Below, piece by piece: positions 18,594-29,193 of a DNA stretch of 64,000 nucleotides (position 1 is its first letter; each line of letters starts with the position of its first letter). The DNA is from Dokdonella sp. Its GTDB lineage: Bacteria; Pseudomonadota; Gammaproteobacteria; Xanthomonadales; Rhodanobacteraceae. The stretch spans positions 184,617 to 248,616 of the forward strand of contig JAHCAR010000004.1 of the NCBI GenBank assembly GCA_019634795.1, given 5' to 3'. The notes beneath the pieces were generated by a model. It worked only from the letters and a program-made list of their open reading frames with translations. It ran no database searches and was not told the origin of the DNA. The position numbers and the translations under genes are program-made.

Positions 18594-19105
18594 TCACCCC
18601 ATCTCGACCGGGTCGACGTCGATCGACCAGCGAACGCGCCGAGCTTCGGGGAGCGGACGCACGGAATCAAGCCACGGCTTGAGGGAGGCCTGCATCGCCT
18701 GTCGCTCTGGTGATTCGATCAACACCTGGGCACGTACATGACCGGCCCTGCGCGGCATCGGTGCCGGTAGCGGACCGTGTACGCTGACCGGATCGGCCAG
18801 ATCGCGGGCGCGCGCGACCGCGGCCTCGAGGAAGCGGCTCACGTATTCGCCACGGGCGGCCTCCGCACGCAACAACGCCATAGAGCCGAATGGTGGCAGT
18901 CCGGCTGCGCGGCGCTCACCGAGCAGGCTACGCGCGAGCTCCCTGTAGCCCCCGCCGATGAGCGTATGCAGCAGCGGATGATCGGGATGGTGGGTCTGCA
19001 GGATGACGGCGCCGGCCCGCTCGGCGCGTCCGGCGCGCCCGGCGACCTGCACGATGAGCTGCCCGAGTCGCTCACTGCTGCGGAAATCGACACTGTGCAG
19101 GCCCT
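18594..19105 (-). pseudogene. Truncated second copy of priA (3' end only)
   Basis: The minus strand encodes the last 170 or so residues of a PriA helicase, from GLHSVDFRSSERLGQ to DPVEMG and a stop, with no internal stop codon. It aligns with the C-terminus of the intact PriA next door (for example VAGRAGRAERAGAVILQTH against VAGRAGRADRAGAVILQTH) but differs at many positions, so it is a diverged homologue and not a recent duplicate. The 5' part is missing; at about 19105 the sequence switches abruptly to an 84-bp copy of the lipoprotein gene end. Confidence 0.88.
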
Positions 19106-19189
19106 ATCCGCCACAAGGAAAAGCGCTCCGATCCATGGACCGAATACCGGCCCAAGCCCGAAGAGGCCCAGCGCGCGCGCGAGTTCTAC
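19106..19189 (+). repeat. 84-bp repeat, copy 2
   Basis: Direct repeat of 9765-9848 with two mismatches by eye. Its left edge is the breakpoint with the truncated priA copy. Confidence 0.9.
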
Positions 19190-19216
19190 AGCGGGCGCCC
19201 GTCGGCGCCGCATTAG
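19106..19216 (+). pseudogene. Fragment of a lipoprotein gene 3' end
   Basis: The plus strand encodes 36 residues and a stop, matching the tail of the lipoprotein at 9426-9881 (KEKRSDPWTEYRPKPEEAQR identical) but ending SGRPSAPH in place of SDSEHSASPD. The first 84 nt are the repeat shared with 9765-9848. There is no start codon or upstream part. It ends 49 nt before the intact priA stop, so in the source genome this lipoprotein and priA probably converged. Confidence 0.85.
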
Positions 19217-19264
19217 CGCGGCCTGGATAGCTACCCTTACGCCTGAAGGCCCAGCCCTGCCGGC

Positions 19265-21448
<2,184 letters not shown>

Positions 21449-22299
21449 CAAGGGTGTTCTGAACAAGTGGCGCGATCGTCATGGCGATCAGAGGGCTCGT
21501 CACAACTGCTGCGTGGCAAAGTGAAGGCGGCTTGTCCTGACGAGCTGCGCGGTGCCCTTGGCGTGCCTTCTGGACGCGAGCCTTTTCCAATGAGAGCCGT
21601 CTGCCGGGCGACGCCTGTCCGCCCGCAACTCCCCGTTGCGCCGACTTGAAAGACGACCAGTCTCTCTGCGTCGGCGCGCCGCGATTCGCACGCAGGCAGG
21701 CGTCGTGACGGTTGTGCCACTGGTTCAGGGCCTCCTGAAGTGCGGGATCGATCGGGCGAGCGCGCAGTCTAACGCCAGCCAATCCGTTCGCGGCATGCGC
21801 ACGCTCGCTCCCACTTGCAACCCATTCTTGAGAAAAGGGTGAGGAAAATTCCCCAAGTCGCTGGTCCAACAAGGGAATCTTCCTTATCCACAGCGCCTGT
21901 GGATAAGTTTGTGGATGAGGGCGGGATTTGCCCCATGCAGGCCCGTCGCGGCGCGCTCGCTGTCATCTTGGTGAAACTTTGACCAGTGAGATTTATCCAT
22001 TGTAATTCAATGCCTTGAAGAACGTCAGTCGGCAGGTTCGGGGGCCTCGGGAGGCCGACTGGGGGCGCCATGTCAAGCCGCGGCAACTGTGCAAAACAGT
22101 CTTGACAGCACCGAAAAAACCCGAATTTCAGGCGGAATGCCGGCTGGCCGCCTGAGCAGCGGCAGCGCAAGCCGAATTCGCCCCGATTCCTGGCCCATCA
22201 AGGCTCGATTCCGGGTCCGCTTTGCAGGCAAGCGGTTCGCGCCGCGGTACTTCGAGCCCGCCAGGCGGGAGGGGGCGTTATGCGCCGGCTGCGCCTCGC
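21449..22299. other. 851-bp non-coding region with DnaA boxes and hairpins
   Basis: No credible gene: the open frames here have no recognisable protein features and change frame between Arg-rich stretches. The right half is less GC-rich than the surroundings and holds a DnaA-box cluster (separate entry). Further right are a palindrome (CAGTCGGC at 22026-22033 with GCCGACTG at 22054-22061) and a nested hairpin (TGTCAAG 22071-22077 with CTTGACA 22101-22107, inner ACTGT/ACAGT). The transcripts of priA and the DUF3667 gene both run leftward here, so the region includes the priA upstream region and the DUF3667 3' end. Confidence 0.7.
21884..22001. other. DnaA-box cluster
   Basis: Two perfect DnaA boxes face each other: TTATCCACA (21884-21892), 5-nt spacer, TGTGGATAA (21898-21906). 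A one-mismatch box TGTGGATGA follows at 21910-21918 and a weaker TTATCCATT at 21993-22001. This may be a DnaA-titrating or replication-control site, or part of an origin. No dnaA, dnaN, rpmH or parAB gene is near, which argues against the main oriC. Confidence 0.65.
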
Positions 22300-23514
22300 T
22301 CAGGTCAGGGCGAGACTGATCAGCCCGGCGGCGACCAGGGCGAGGGTCAGGAAGATCGAGTAGCACCAGCCGATCACGCAGTACTTGAGGATGGTCATGA
22401 ACCAGCCCTGGCGATACACGCGCTTCTGCATCAACAGCAGGTACACGAACAGCCAGGTCCAGGCCGCGGCGAGGAGCCATCCGAGCAGGGCCTCGAGCCA
22501 GCCGATGTCGGTCGAGAGACCGCGCAGGAACTGGATCAGCAGTATCACCAGTACCGACATGAAAATGAAGGCGTGGCTGTGCAGGGCGACGAGCAGATGC
22601 TCCATGTAGAGCCGGCGCTTGAACAGGTAGAAGAACTTGAGCAGCACGGCAAACAGTGGCATGACCACGAACAGCGTCTGCGGCAACACCGAGAACCAGC
22701 CGGCAACCAGCCGCGATGGGTCCTTCTTGAAATTCAAGACGTTCTCGCGCATGTGCTCGACGGTGTTGTTGAGGCGCGCGTTCAAGCCATCGGACAGCCA
22801 GTCGACATGGACCGGGTTGGACTTGAAGTCCCAGGGTTTGCCGTCGACCTCGAACATCGTCACGGTCGGCTCCTTCTTTTCGTCGGGCGGCTCCTTGCCG
22901 GCGGCGACAGCCGCGGCATGGGCTTCGATCTCCTTGATCCGCTCGGCTCCGCGTTCGCGCACGGAGGCGATGCGATCATCGAGCTTGCGGATCGTCTTGT
23001 CGTTGACTCCGGTGGCCGCCTTCTCCGTCTCCAGTCCCTCGACGGCACGATCGACCTGCTGCTTGACTGCTTCCGCTGTGGTCGCAGTCGCAATACTGTC
23101 GTTGTTGCCGATCTGGATGTCGTTCGCGTCAATTGACGCTTGTATGGCAAAGAACGCGATGATCGAGAGAAAGAAGAAAAGGCGGAATGGGGTGACGTAC
23201 CGGGCGCGGCGCCCAGCCAGGTATTCCGTGGTCAGGTAGCCGGGGCGGAAATAGAGGTCCCCGAGCGAACGGAAAATCCGCGAATCGACATTGAAGACGA
23301 TGTCGGCGAGATCGACCATGACCTCGGAAAGGTGGCGAATCATGCCCTTTTCCGATTGCCCGCAGGCATAGCAGAACGGTCCGTGCGCGGGTGCGCCGCA
23401 ATTCGGACAGGTGCGTGCCGGGCGCTCGTCGGCTGACCGCGGGAATTCGGCGTCGGCCAGCTCGGTCGAGGGCAGCGGTGGCGGTGGTGGCGGCAGTTCG
23501 ATTCCGGTGTTCAT
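22300..23514 (-). CDS. DUF3667-type membrane protein with N-terminal zinc ribbon
   Basis: A 404-aa protein, start at ATG 23514 (MNTGIELPPPP), which overlaps the stop of the epimerase gene by 4 nt. After a Pro-rich leader comes a zinc-ribbon-like CPNCGAP...CYACGQ motif, then the RPGYLTTEYLAGRRARYV segment typical of DUF3667. A helix (FFLSIIAFFAI), a long charged coiled region (about 150-240) and three to four C-terminal transmembrane helices follow. The function of this family is unknown to me. The frame is open further upstream, but only antisense or overlapping the epimerase. Confidence 0.85.
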   Translation of the reverse strand: MNTGIELPPPPPPLPSTELADAEFPRSADERPARTCPNCGAPAHGPFCYACGQSEKGMIRHLSEVMVDLADIVFNVDSRIFRSLGDLYFRPGYLTTEYLAGRRARYVTPFRLFFFLSIIAFFAIQASIDANDIQIGNNDSIATATTAEAVKQQVDRAVEGLETEKAATGVNDKTIRKLDDRIASVRERGAERIKEIEAHAAAVAAGKEPPDEKKEPTVTMFEVDGKPWDFKSNPVHVDWLSDGLNARLNNTVEHMRENVLNFKKDPSRLVAGWFSVLPQTLFVVMPLFAVLLKFFYLFKRRLYMEHLLVALHSHAFIFMSVLVILLIQFLRGLSTDIGWLEALLGWLLAAAWTWLFVYLLLMQKRVYRQGWFMTILKYCVIGWCYSIFLTLALVAAGLISLALT

Positions 23515-24497
23515 CGCGGCAGCAGCATTCCCTGTTCGCGCAACCACTCGCAGGTGTCGTGCACGAGGGTCGGCAGCGGCGTGGTGCGGTAGCCCAGTTC
23601 GAGCACCGCTTTCGAGGAATCGACACGCAAGTCGTGGCAGGTGAAGGAGACCGCCTGCGGAGTCAGGCCCGGCTCGCGCCCGGTGACCCGGCTGATCGCA
23701 TCGAGAACGCGCGCATAACCGCGCAGGAAGCTGGCCGGCATCGGCTTGGCTGGTGCGCTGCGGCCCAGCTCGGCCGCGATCGTCTGGATCAGTTCGAGGA
23801 AACTCGCATGCGCGCCGCCGAGCAGGAACTGCTCGCCATGGGCCGGCCGGCGCCAGGCCGCCAGCGCGGCGGTGGCGACTTCGCGCACGTCGGCGAACGC
23901 ACCCGAACCGGGCGGTGCCCCGGGCAGCTTGCCCTGGTCGATGAGCAGGAACATGCGTGCCCAGTTGTGGGTATCGCCGGGACCCAGAATGTGCGCCGGG
24001 TTGAGGACGACCGCCTCGATGCGGCCGGCTGCGTCGGCTTCGAGGACGAGTTCCTCGGCCATGGCCTTGGTCCGCTCGTAGTTGATCCAGGAGTCCTTGC
24101 CGAGGCGCGGCGAGGCCTCGGTCAGGATCTCTTCCTGCTGGCCGAAGGCGGAGACCGACGAGACATGCACGAGGCGACGCACGCCGGCAGCTTCGGCCGC
24201 TTCGATGACGTTGCGCGTGCCCTCGACATTGGTCCGGGTCTGACGATCGATGTGGCCGCGCCACTGGCTGGTATCGGCGGCAACATGGAAGACCGTATCC
24301 ACCGGCTCGGCCAGGGCGTTGCGCAGCGAGGCCGGATCCTCGATCGAGCCGATAACGGGGTCGACCCCCGAGGTCCTGAGCCGGTCGCCGGCATCGGCGG
24401 AACGGACCAGGGCGGTGATCGCGACCGACTGCGCGCGCAACTGCGCGAGCAGGTGCCCGCCGAGGAATCCGGTGGCTCCGGTCAGCATCACGCGCAT
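23511..24497 (-). CDS. NAD(P)-dependent epimerase/3-beta-HSD-type extended SDR
   Basis: A 328-aa extended short-chain dehydrogenase. The Rossmann motif is GATGFLGGHLL at the N-terminus (residues 7-17), and the active-site pair is Y-x-x-x-K in NYERTK with the upstream Ser in HVSSVSAFGQ. The family includes dihydroflavonol reductases, sterol dehydrogenases and sugar-nucleotide epimerases; the substrate cannot be told here. It is the first gene of a two-gene leftward unit with the DUF3667 protein and is divergent from the MATE transporter. Confidence 0.85.
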   Translation of the reverse strand: MRVMLTGATGFLGGHLLAQLRAQSVAITALVRSADAGDRLRTSGVDPVIGSIEDPASLRNALAEPVDTVFHVAADTSQWRGHIDRQTRTNVEGTRNVIEAAEAAGVRRLVHVSSVSAFGQQEEILTEASPRLGKDSWINYERTKAMAEELVLEADAAGRIEAVVLNPAHILGPGDTHNWARMFLLIDQGKLPGAPPGSGAFADVREVATAALAAWRRPAHGEQFLLGGAHASFLELIQTIAAELGRSAPAKPMPASFLRGYARVLDAISRVTGREPGLTPQAVSFTCHDLRVDSSKAVLELGYRTTPLPTLVHDTCEWLREQGMLLPR

Positions 24498-24627
24498 CAG
24501 CTGTACTCCGTGCAGATCGATTCGGAAAGTCGTCGCGGCGCGGCCCTTGGCCCTGCCGCGAGCGCTGGCGCGTTCGGCGCCGGAGCCGGGGCACCGTTAT
24601 ACTCCGCGGCCGCAGGAAGCTCCTCCC

Positions 24628-25995
24628 ATGACCGCCATTCTATCCATCGACCGGCCCCGGTTGGCCAGCGAACTCGACGCGACCCTGCGCCTGGCCCTGC
24701 CCCTGGTCCTCGGGCAGCTCTCGACGATCGGCATGAACCTGATCGATACCGTGCTGGCCGGCCATCTCAACGCGCATACGCTCGGCGCGGTCGCCCTCGG
24801 CAGCAATGTCTGGGTGCTCTCGATCATCATCATCATCGGCATGATGATGTCGCTGCAGCCCTCGATCGCCCAGTTGCGTGGCGCCGGCCGCGAAAACGAG
24901 ATCGGTCCGCTGTTCCGCCAGGCGTTGTGGCTCGCGTTGCCACTCGGTATCGGCCTGGGGCTGGCGACGGCCTTCCTGGCTCCGGGCCTGTTCGGCCTGA
25001 TCGGCGTCGACGCGAGCCTCGTGGCCGATGCCGGCGCTTTCCTGCGTGCCATTGCCTGGGGAGCGCCCGCGCTGTCGGTCTTTTTCGTGCTGCGCGGCCT
25101 CAGTGAAGGCATGGGCCTGACCCGGCCAACCATGTACTTCAGCCTGCTCGGACTGGCCCTGCTCGGCCCGATCGGCTACACCCTGATGTACGGCGCGCTC
25201 GGCGTGCCCTCGCTCGGCGCGCGCGGTTGCGGCCTGGCCACGGCGATCGTGCTCTGGCTGCAATGCCTGGCTTTCGCAGTCTATCTGGCACGGCGCCGGC
25301 GCTATCGTGAACTCCGCCTGCTCGAGCGATTCGACGCACCGCACTGGCGCACGATCGGCGAGCTGATGCACATCGGCATGCCGATCGCGGTCACCCTGCT
25401 GATGGAAGCGGGCCTGTTCGTCGCCGTCGCCCTGGCCATCGGCAAGCTCGGTACCGACGTCATCGCCGGGCACCAGATCGCGATCAACATCGCCTCGGTG
25501 GCATTCATGGTGCCGCTCGGCATCGCCATGGCGACAACCGTGCGAGTCGGCCATGCACGCGGTCGCGGCGACGCCCATGGCGTGCGCCAGGCCGGCGCTG
25601 TCGGCCTGATCCTGACCCTCGGCGTGCAGCTCATTTCGGCGACCCTGCTGTTCACGATCCCGGCACGCATCGCCTCGATGTATACCGACGATGCGGCAGT
25701 GATTGCGCTGGCCGCGCAACTGCTGACCCTGGCCGCGATCTTCCAGCTCTCCGACGGCATCCAGGCCGCCTCGAACGGCGCCCTGCGCGGACTCAAGGAC
25801 ACCCGCCTACCGATGCTGATCACCGGATTCGCCTACTGGGGCGTTGGCATGCCGGTCGGCTGGTGGCTCGCCTTCCCGGCCGAACTCGGCGCGCGCGGGA
25901 TGTGGATGGGCCTGATCGCCGGGCTCACCGTTGCCGCCGTGCTGCTGACCGTGCGATTCTGGGCAATCGCCAACCGGAACGCGGCCGCGGCCTGA
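24628..25995 (+). CDS. MATE family multidrug/cation efflux transporter
   Basis: A 455-aa NorM-type antiporter with about 12 transmembrane helices in two homologous halves. The start is the ATG at 24628 (MTAILSIDRPRLASELDATL), preceded by CAGGAAGC as a ribosome site; the open frame extends upstream only as an overlap with the divergent epimerase. Recognisable family sequence includes ALPLVLGQLSTIGMNLIDTV, AGHLNAHTLGAVALGSNVW and GHQIAINIASVAFMVPLGIA. It exports organic cations or other toxic compounds using an ion gradient. A possible -10 element TTATACT lies at 24597-24603. Confidence 0.93.
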   Translation: MTAILSIDRPRLASELDATLRLALPLVLGQLSTIGMNLIDTVLAGHLNAHTLGAVALGSNVWVLSIIIIIGMMMSLQPSIAQLRGAGRENEIGPLFRQALWLALPLGIGLGLATAFLAPGLFGLIGVDASLVADAGAFLRAIAWGAPALSVFFVLRGLSEGMGLTRPTMYFSLLGLALLGPIGYTLMYGALGVPSLGARGCGLATAIVLWLQCLAFAVYLARRRRYRELRLLERFDAPHWRTIGELMHIGMPIAVTLLMEAGLFVAVALAIGKLGTDVIAGHQIAINIASVAFMVPLGIAMATTVRVGHARGRGDAHGVRQAGAVGLILTLGVQLISATLLFTIPARIASMYTDDAAVIALAAQLLTLAAIFQLSDGIQAASNGALRGLKDTRLPMLITGFAYWGVGMPVGWWLAFPAELGARGMWMGLIAGLTVAAVLLTVRFWAIANRNAAAA

Positions 25996-26100
25996 ACGAG
26001 TTGCCGACCGACCATGGCGTCCGGGCCATGCCCCCGGCCCGATGTTCCGCTAACCTGCATCCTTCACCGTCGGACCCCGGGTCCGCGCCGGAGTCGCACC

Positions 26101-27951
26101 ATGTCGCAAAACAAGCCGGGCCTGATCGTTCGCCTGATCCGAGGCATCTGGAACACCCTGAATTTCACCCGCCGGCTGATCTTCAACGCGGTCTTCGTGA
26201 TCCTCCTGTTCATGCTGTTCGCCGCGTTCTTCCGTTCCGCCCCGATCATCGGCGAACACACGGCGCTCGTGCTCGATCCGGAAGGCCTGATCGTCGAGCA
26301 GTACAGCACCGACCCGAGCGAACGCGCGCTCGGCAACCTGTCCGGCGACAGCACCCACGAAGTCCAGCTGCGCGACCTGCTGCGCGTCATCGAGGCCGCC
26401 GCCGCGGACCGCCGTATCGACCGCATCGTGCTGATCCCCGACCAGTTCAGCGCCGGCATTTCGACCCTGCGCGAACTCGGCCAGGCCCTCGATCGCTTCC
26501 GCAAGCACGGCAAGGACGTGGTCGTGTTTTCCGAAGGCATGGGCCAGGGCCAGTACTACCTGGCCGCGCATGCCGACGAGATCCTGCTCGACCCGGATGG
26601 CGCGGTCCTGCTCGAAGGATTCTCCAGTTACCGCAGTTACTACCGCGACGCTCTCGACAAGCTCGGCGTCGACGTGCACCTGATCAAGGTCGGCGAGTAC
26701 AAGTCGGCTGCCGAACCGTTCATCCTCAATCACGCCTCCGACGCCTCGAAGGAGGCCGACCTGTTCTGGATGGGCGGCATCTGGAACGAATTCCTCGACG
26801 AGATCGCCGCGATGCGCAAGCTCGATGCCAGCGAAATCGCCGACGACATCGCCCATCTCGACACCCTCGTGCCGCAATTCGATGGTGATCTCGCCAAGCT
26901 GGCCCTCGACCGCGGCCTGGTCGATCAGCTGGCGACGCGGGAACAGGCGCGTGAACTGCTCAAGAACAAGGGCGTGGCGGACGACGACGGCGAATCGTTC
27001 CGCCAGGTCGGCTGGCAGCGCTATCTCGGCATGCAGCTGCGCGACGACCTGCCCGACCTGCGCCCGCAGATCGGCGTGGTCGTGGCCCAGGGCGAGATCG
27101 TCCAGGGCGAACAGGCCCAGGGATCGGTCGGCGCCACGACCACCGTGCAACTGCTGCGCCACGCCCGCGAGGACGAGCAGATCAAGGCCGTCGTCCTGCG
27201 CGTCGATTCACCGGGCGGCGACGCCTATGCCTCGGAAATGATCCGTCGCGAAATCGAGCTGATCCAGGGTGCCGGCAAGCCGGTCGTGGTTTCGATGGGC
27301 GACGTCGCGGCCAGCGGCGGCTACTGGATATCGATGAATGCCAACGAGATCTGGGCGCAACCGACCACGATCACCGGATCGATCGGCATCTTCGGTCTGT
27401 TCGTCACGATTCCGGACACGCTCGAGAAGCTCGGCGTGCATACCGACGGCGTGGCGACGACGCCGATCGCCGGCGCCTTCGACATCCGGCGCCCGTTCAA
27501 CCCGAAAATCGAGACCATCATCACCAGTGTGATCGAAAAGGGCTATCAGGATTTCATCGGCAAGGTCGCCGAGGCGCGCGGCAAGACGCCCGAGCAGATA
27601 GACGCGATTGCACGTGGCCGGGTGTGGAGCGGCTCGCAGGCCAAGGAGCGCGGCCTCGTCGACAAGCTTGGCGGTCTGCAGGAAGCGATCGCCTCGGCCG
27701 CTGCACGCGCCGACATCGCCGCGGATTTCCGTGTTCGCTACGTCGAACACGAGCTCAGCGCATGGGAGCGCTTCGCCCTGACCCTGAGCAACAGCGAAGC
27801 GGCGGTCAGCCTCGGTCGCTGGTCGGGCCTGTCGGCATTGCCGCGCCACCTGCTCGGCAACGCTGAACTCGAACGCACGCTGGCCCTGCTGCGCAACCTC
27901 GGCGGCAATCGCTACGGCGTCGTCGCTCACTGCTTCTGCAGCCTGCAGTAG
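26101..27951 (+). CDS. sppA: Signal peptide peptidase SppA, 67K type
   Basis: A 616-aa tandem-domain SppA that degrades cleaved signal peptides at the inner membrane. An N-terminal membrane anchor (LIFNAVFVILLFMLFAAFF) is followed by two peptidase S49 domains. The catalytic Lys is in KVGEYKSAAEPF (first domain) and the Ser in GDVAASGGYWIS (second domain), the arrangement of the long enterobacterial type. Start ATG at 26101 (MSQNKPGL). Length agrees with the family (about 618 aa). Confidence 0.95.
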   Translation: MSQNKPGLIVRLIRGIWNTLNFTRRLIFNAVFVILLFMLFAAFFRSAPIIGEHTALVLDPEGLIVEQYSTDPSERALGNLSGDSTHEVQLRDLLRVIEAAAADRRIDRIVLIPDQFSAGISTLRELGQALDRFRKHGKDVVVFSEGMGQGQYYLAAHADEILLDPDGAVLLEGFSSYRSYYRDALDKLGVDVHLIKVGEYKSAAEPFILNHASDASKEADLFWMGGIWNEFLDEIAAMRKLDASEIADDIAHLDTLVPQFDGDLAKLALDRGLVDQLATREQARELLKNKGVADDDGESFRQVGWQRYLGMQLRDDLPDLRPQIGVVVAQGEIVQGEQAQGSVGATTTVQLLRHAREDEQIKAVVLRVDSPGGDAYASEMIRREIELIQGAGKPVVVSMGDVAASGGYWISMNANEIWAQPTTITGSIGIFGLFVTIPDTLEKLGVHTDGVATTPIAGAFDIRRPFNPKIETIITSVIEKGYQDFIGKVAEARGKTPEQIDAIARGRVWSGSQAKERGLVDKLGGLQEAIASAAARADIAADFRVRYVEHELSAWERFALTLSNSEAAVSLGRWSGLSALPRHLLGNAELERTLALLRNLGGNRYGVVAHCFCSLQ

Positions 27952-27996
27952 GGGCCGGATGGCGTGATCGGAATTCGGTAGCTGCGCGGCTGACGT

Positions 27997-28251
27997 TCAG
28001 CCGCCGGCATCCTCGATCGCCTTGTCGCGGTCGGCCTGTTCCTGTTTCAGCGTCGCCTCGACCGACTTCGCCTTGTCGAGGGCCTTGAGCTGATCGTCGA
28101 GGACGGTAGGCGGACGCTTTGCCGGTTGTTCGGCAGCGTCGGCGGACGGCTCGGACCGCGCTCCGTCCGCATCGGGCGCCGATGACGAACAGGCCGCGAG
28201 CAGGCCGAGTGCGGCCACGGTTGCAGCGACCCGCAGGGATTGTCGTAACAT
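27997..28251 (-). CDS. Small putative lipoprotein
   Basis: An 84-aa protein from the ATG at 28251. The signal peptide [21 protein letters not shown] ends in a lipobox (LLAAC, Cys at 21). The mature chain is a Pro/Ala/Glu linker and a short charged helix ([20 protein letters not shown]). No family recognised. It resembles the coiled-coil small lipoproteins often found in Xanthomonadales; another occurs at 31937. Confidence 0.75.
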   Translation of the reverse strand: MLRQSLRVAATVAALGLLAACSSSAPDADGARSEPSADAAEQPAKRPPTVLDDQLKALDKAKSVEATLKQEQADRDKAIEDAGG

Positions 28252-28326
28252 GGTTTCCTCGCACGGCAACGGAACGGCTGCAGTCTGCACCGCGATCCGG
28301 CCGCGGACAAGCTGGAACTCCGAACG

Positions 28327-29103
28327 ATGAATCCGTCCCGCTGGCGACTCGATGGACAGACTGCCCTGGTCACCGGCGCCAGCCGTGGCATTGGCCTGGC
28401 GACCGTGCGCGAGTTGGCCACGCTCGGCGCCGACGTGGTCATGGTGGCCCGCGACGAGGATCATCTCGAGGCGATCCGCAGTGAACTGGCCGAGGAATTT
28501 CCCGACGCCGTGCTACGCGCCTTCGCCGCCGATGTCGGCGAACACGAACAACGCCTCGAAGTGTTCGACTTCATCGCCGACCTCGAACTCGAGCTTTCGC
28601 TGCTGGTCAACAATGTCGGCACGAACACGCGCAAGGCGACCCTCGACTACGGCGAGGACGAAGTCCTCGAACTGATCGACATCAACCTCGTATCGGCATT
28701 CGAGATGTGCCGCCTCGCCCATCCGCACCTGGTCCAGCACGCGAATGCCGCGATCGTGAACGTCGGCTCGGTCTCCGGAAGCACGGCGGTGCGGACCGGT
28801 TCGCCTTACGGCATGACCAAGGCTGCGCTGCACCAGTTGACCCGCAACCTGAGCTGCGAATGGGCCGAGGACGGCATCCGCGTCAATGCGGTCGCGCCGT
28901 GGTACATCCGCACCCAGCGCACCGAGCCAGTGCTGGCCGACCCGGAGTATCTCGAGGAAGTGCTCGAGCGCACGCCGATGCGGCGCATCGGCGAACCGGT
29001 CGAGGTCGCCGCCGCGATCGCCTTTCTGTGTCTGCCCGCGGCCTCGTATGTCACCGGCGAATGCATCGCCGTCGACGGTGGCTTCCTGCGCTACGGATTC
29101 TAG
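28327..29103 (+). CDS. SDR family oxidoreductase, tropinone-reductase-like
   Basis: A 258-aa classical short-chain dehydrogenase. NAD(P)-binding motif TGASRGIG (about 17-24), NNVGT (NNAG-like), catalytic Ser in VGSVSGS, Tyr and Lys in PYGMTKAA, and C-terminal [14 protein letters not shown]. The sequence style resembles the tropinone reductase-like SDR group, whose bacterial substrates are mostly unknown. Divergent from the small lipoprotein with a 75-bp gap. Confidence 0.9.
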   Translation: MNPSRWRLDGQTALVTGASRGIGLATVRELATLGADVVMVARDEDHLEAIRSELAEEFPDAVLRAFAADVGEHEQRLEVFDFIADLELELSLLVNNVGTNTRKATLDYGEDEVLELIDINLVSAFEMCRLAHPHLVQHANAAIVNVGSVSGSTAVRTGSPYGMTKAALHQLTRNLSCEWAEDGIRVNAVAPWYIRTQRTEPVLADPEYLEEVLERTPMRRIGEPVEVAAAIAFLCLPAASYVTGECIAVDGGFLRYGF

Positions 29104-29193
29104 CTCGACCCTCGGATCCGGTTTTTCGGCGAAGCGCATTGATGGCCGAATATGGCGAGTCTGCGCTGCCGATCGCGCTAGCATGGGCCCATC

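Noticed and set aside
21884-22001. The chromosomal origin oriC
   Set aside because: DnaA boxes are present but the usual neighbours (dnaA, dnaN, rpmH, gidA, parAB) and a clear AT-rich unwinding region are absent. Kept only as a DnaA-box cluster.
21769-22170. A 133-codon minus-strand frame over the DnaA-box region
   Set aside because: It has no protein features, spans structured non-coding DNA and has no ribosome site.
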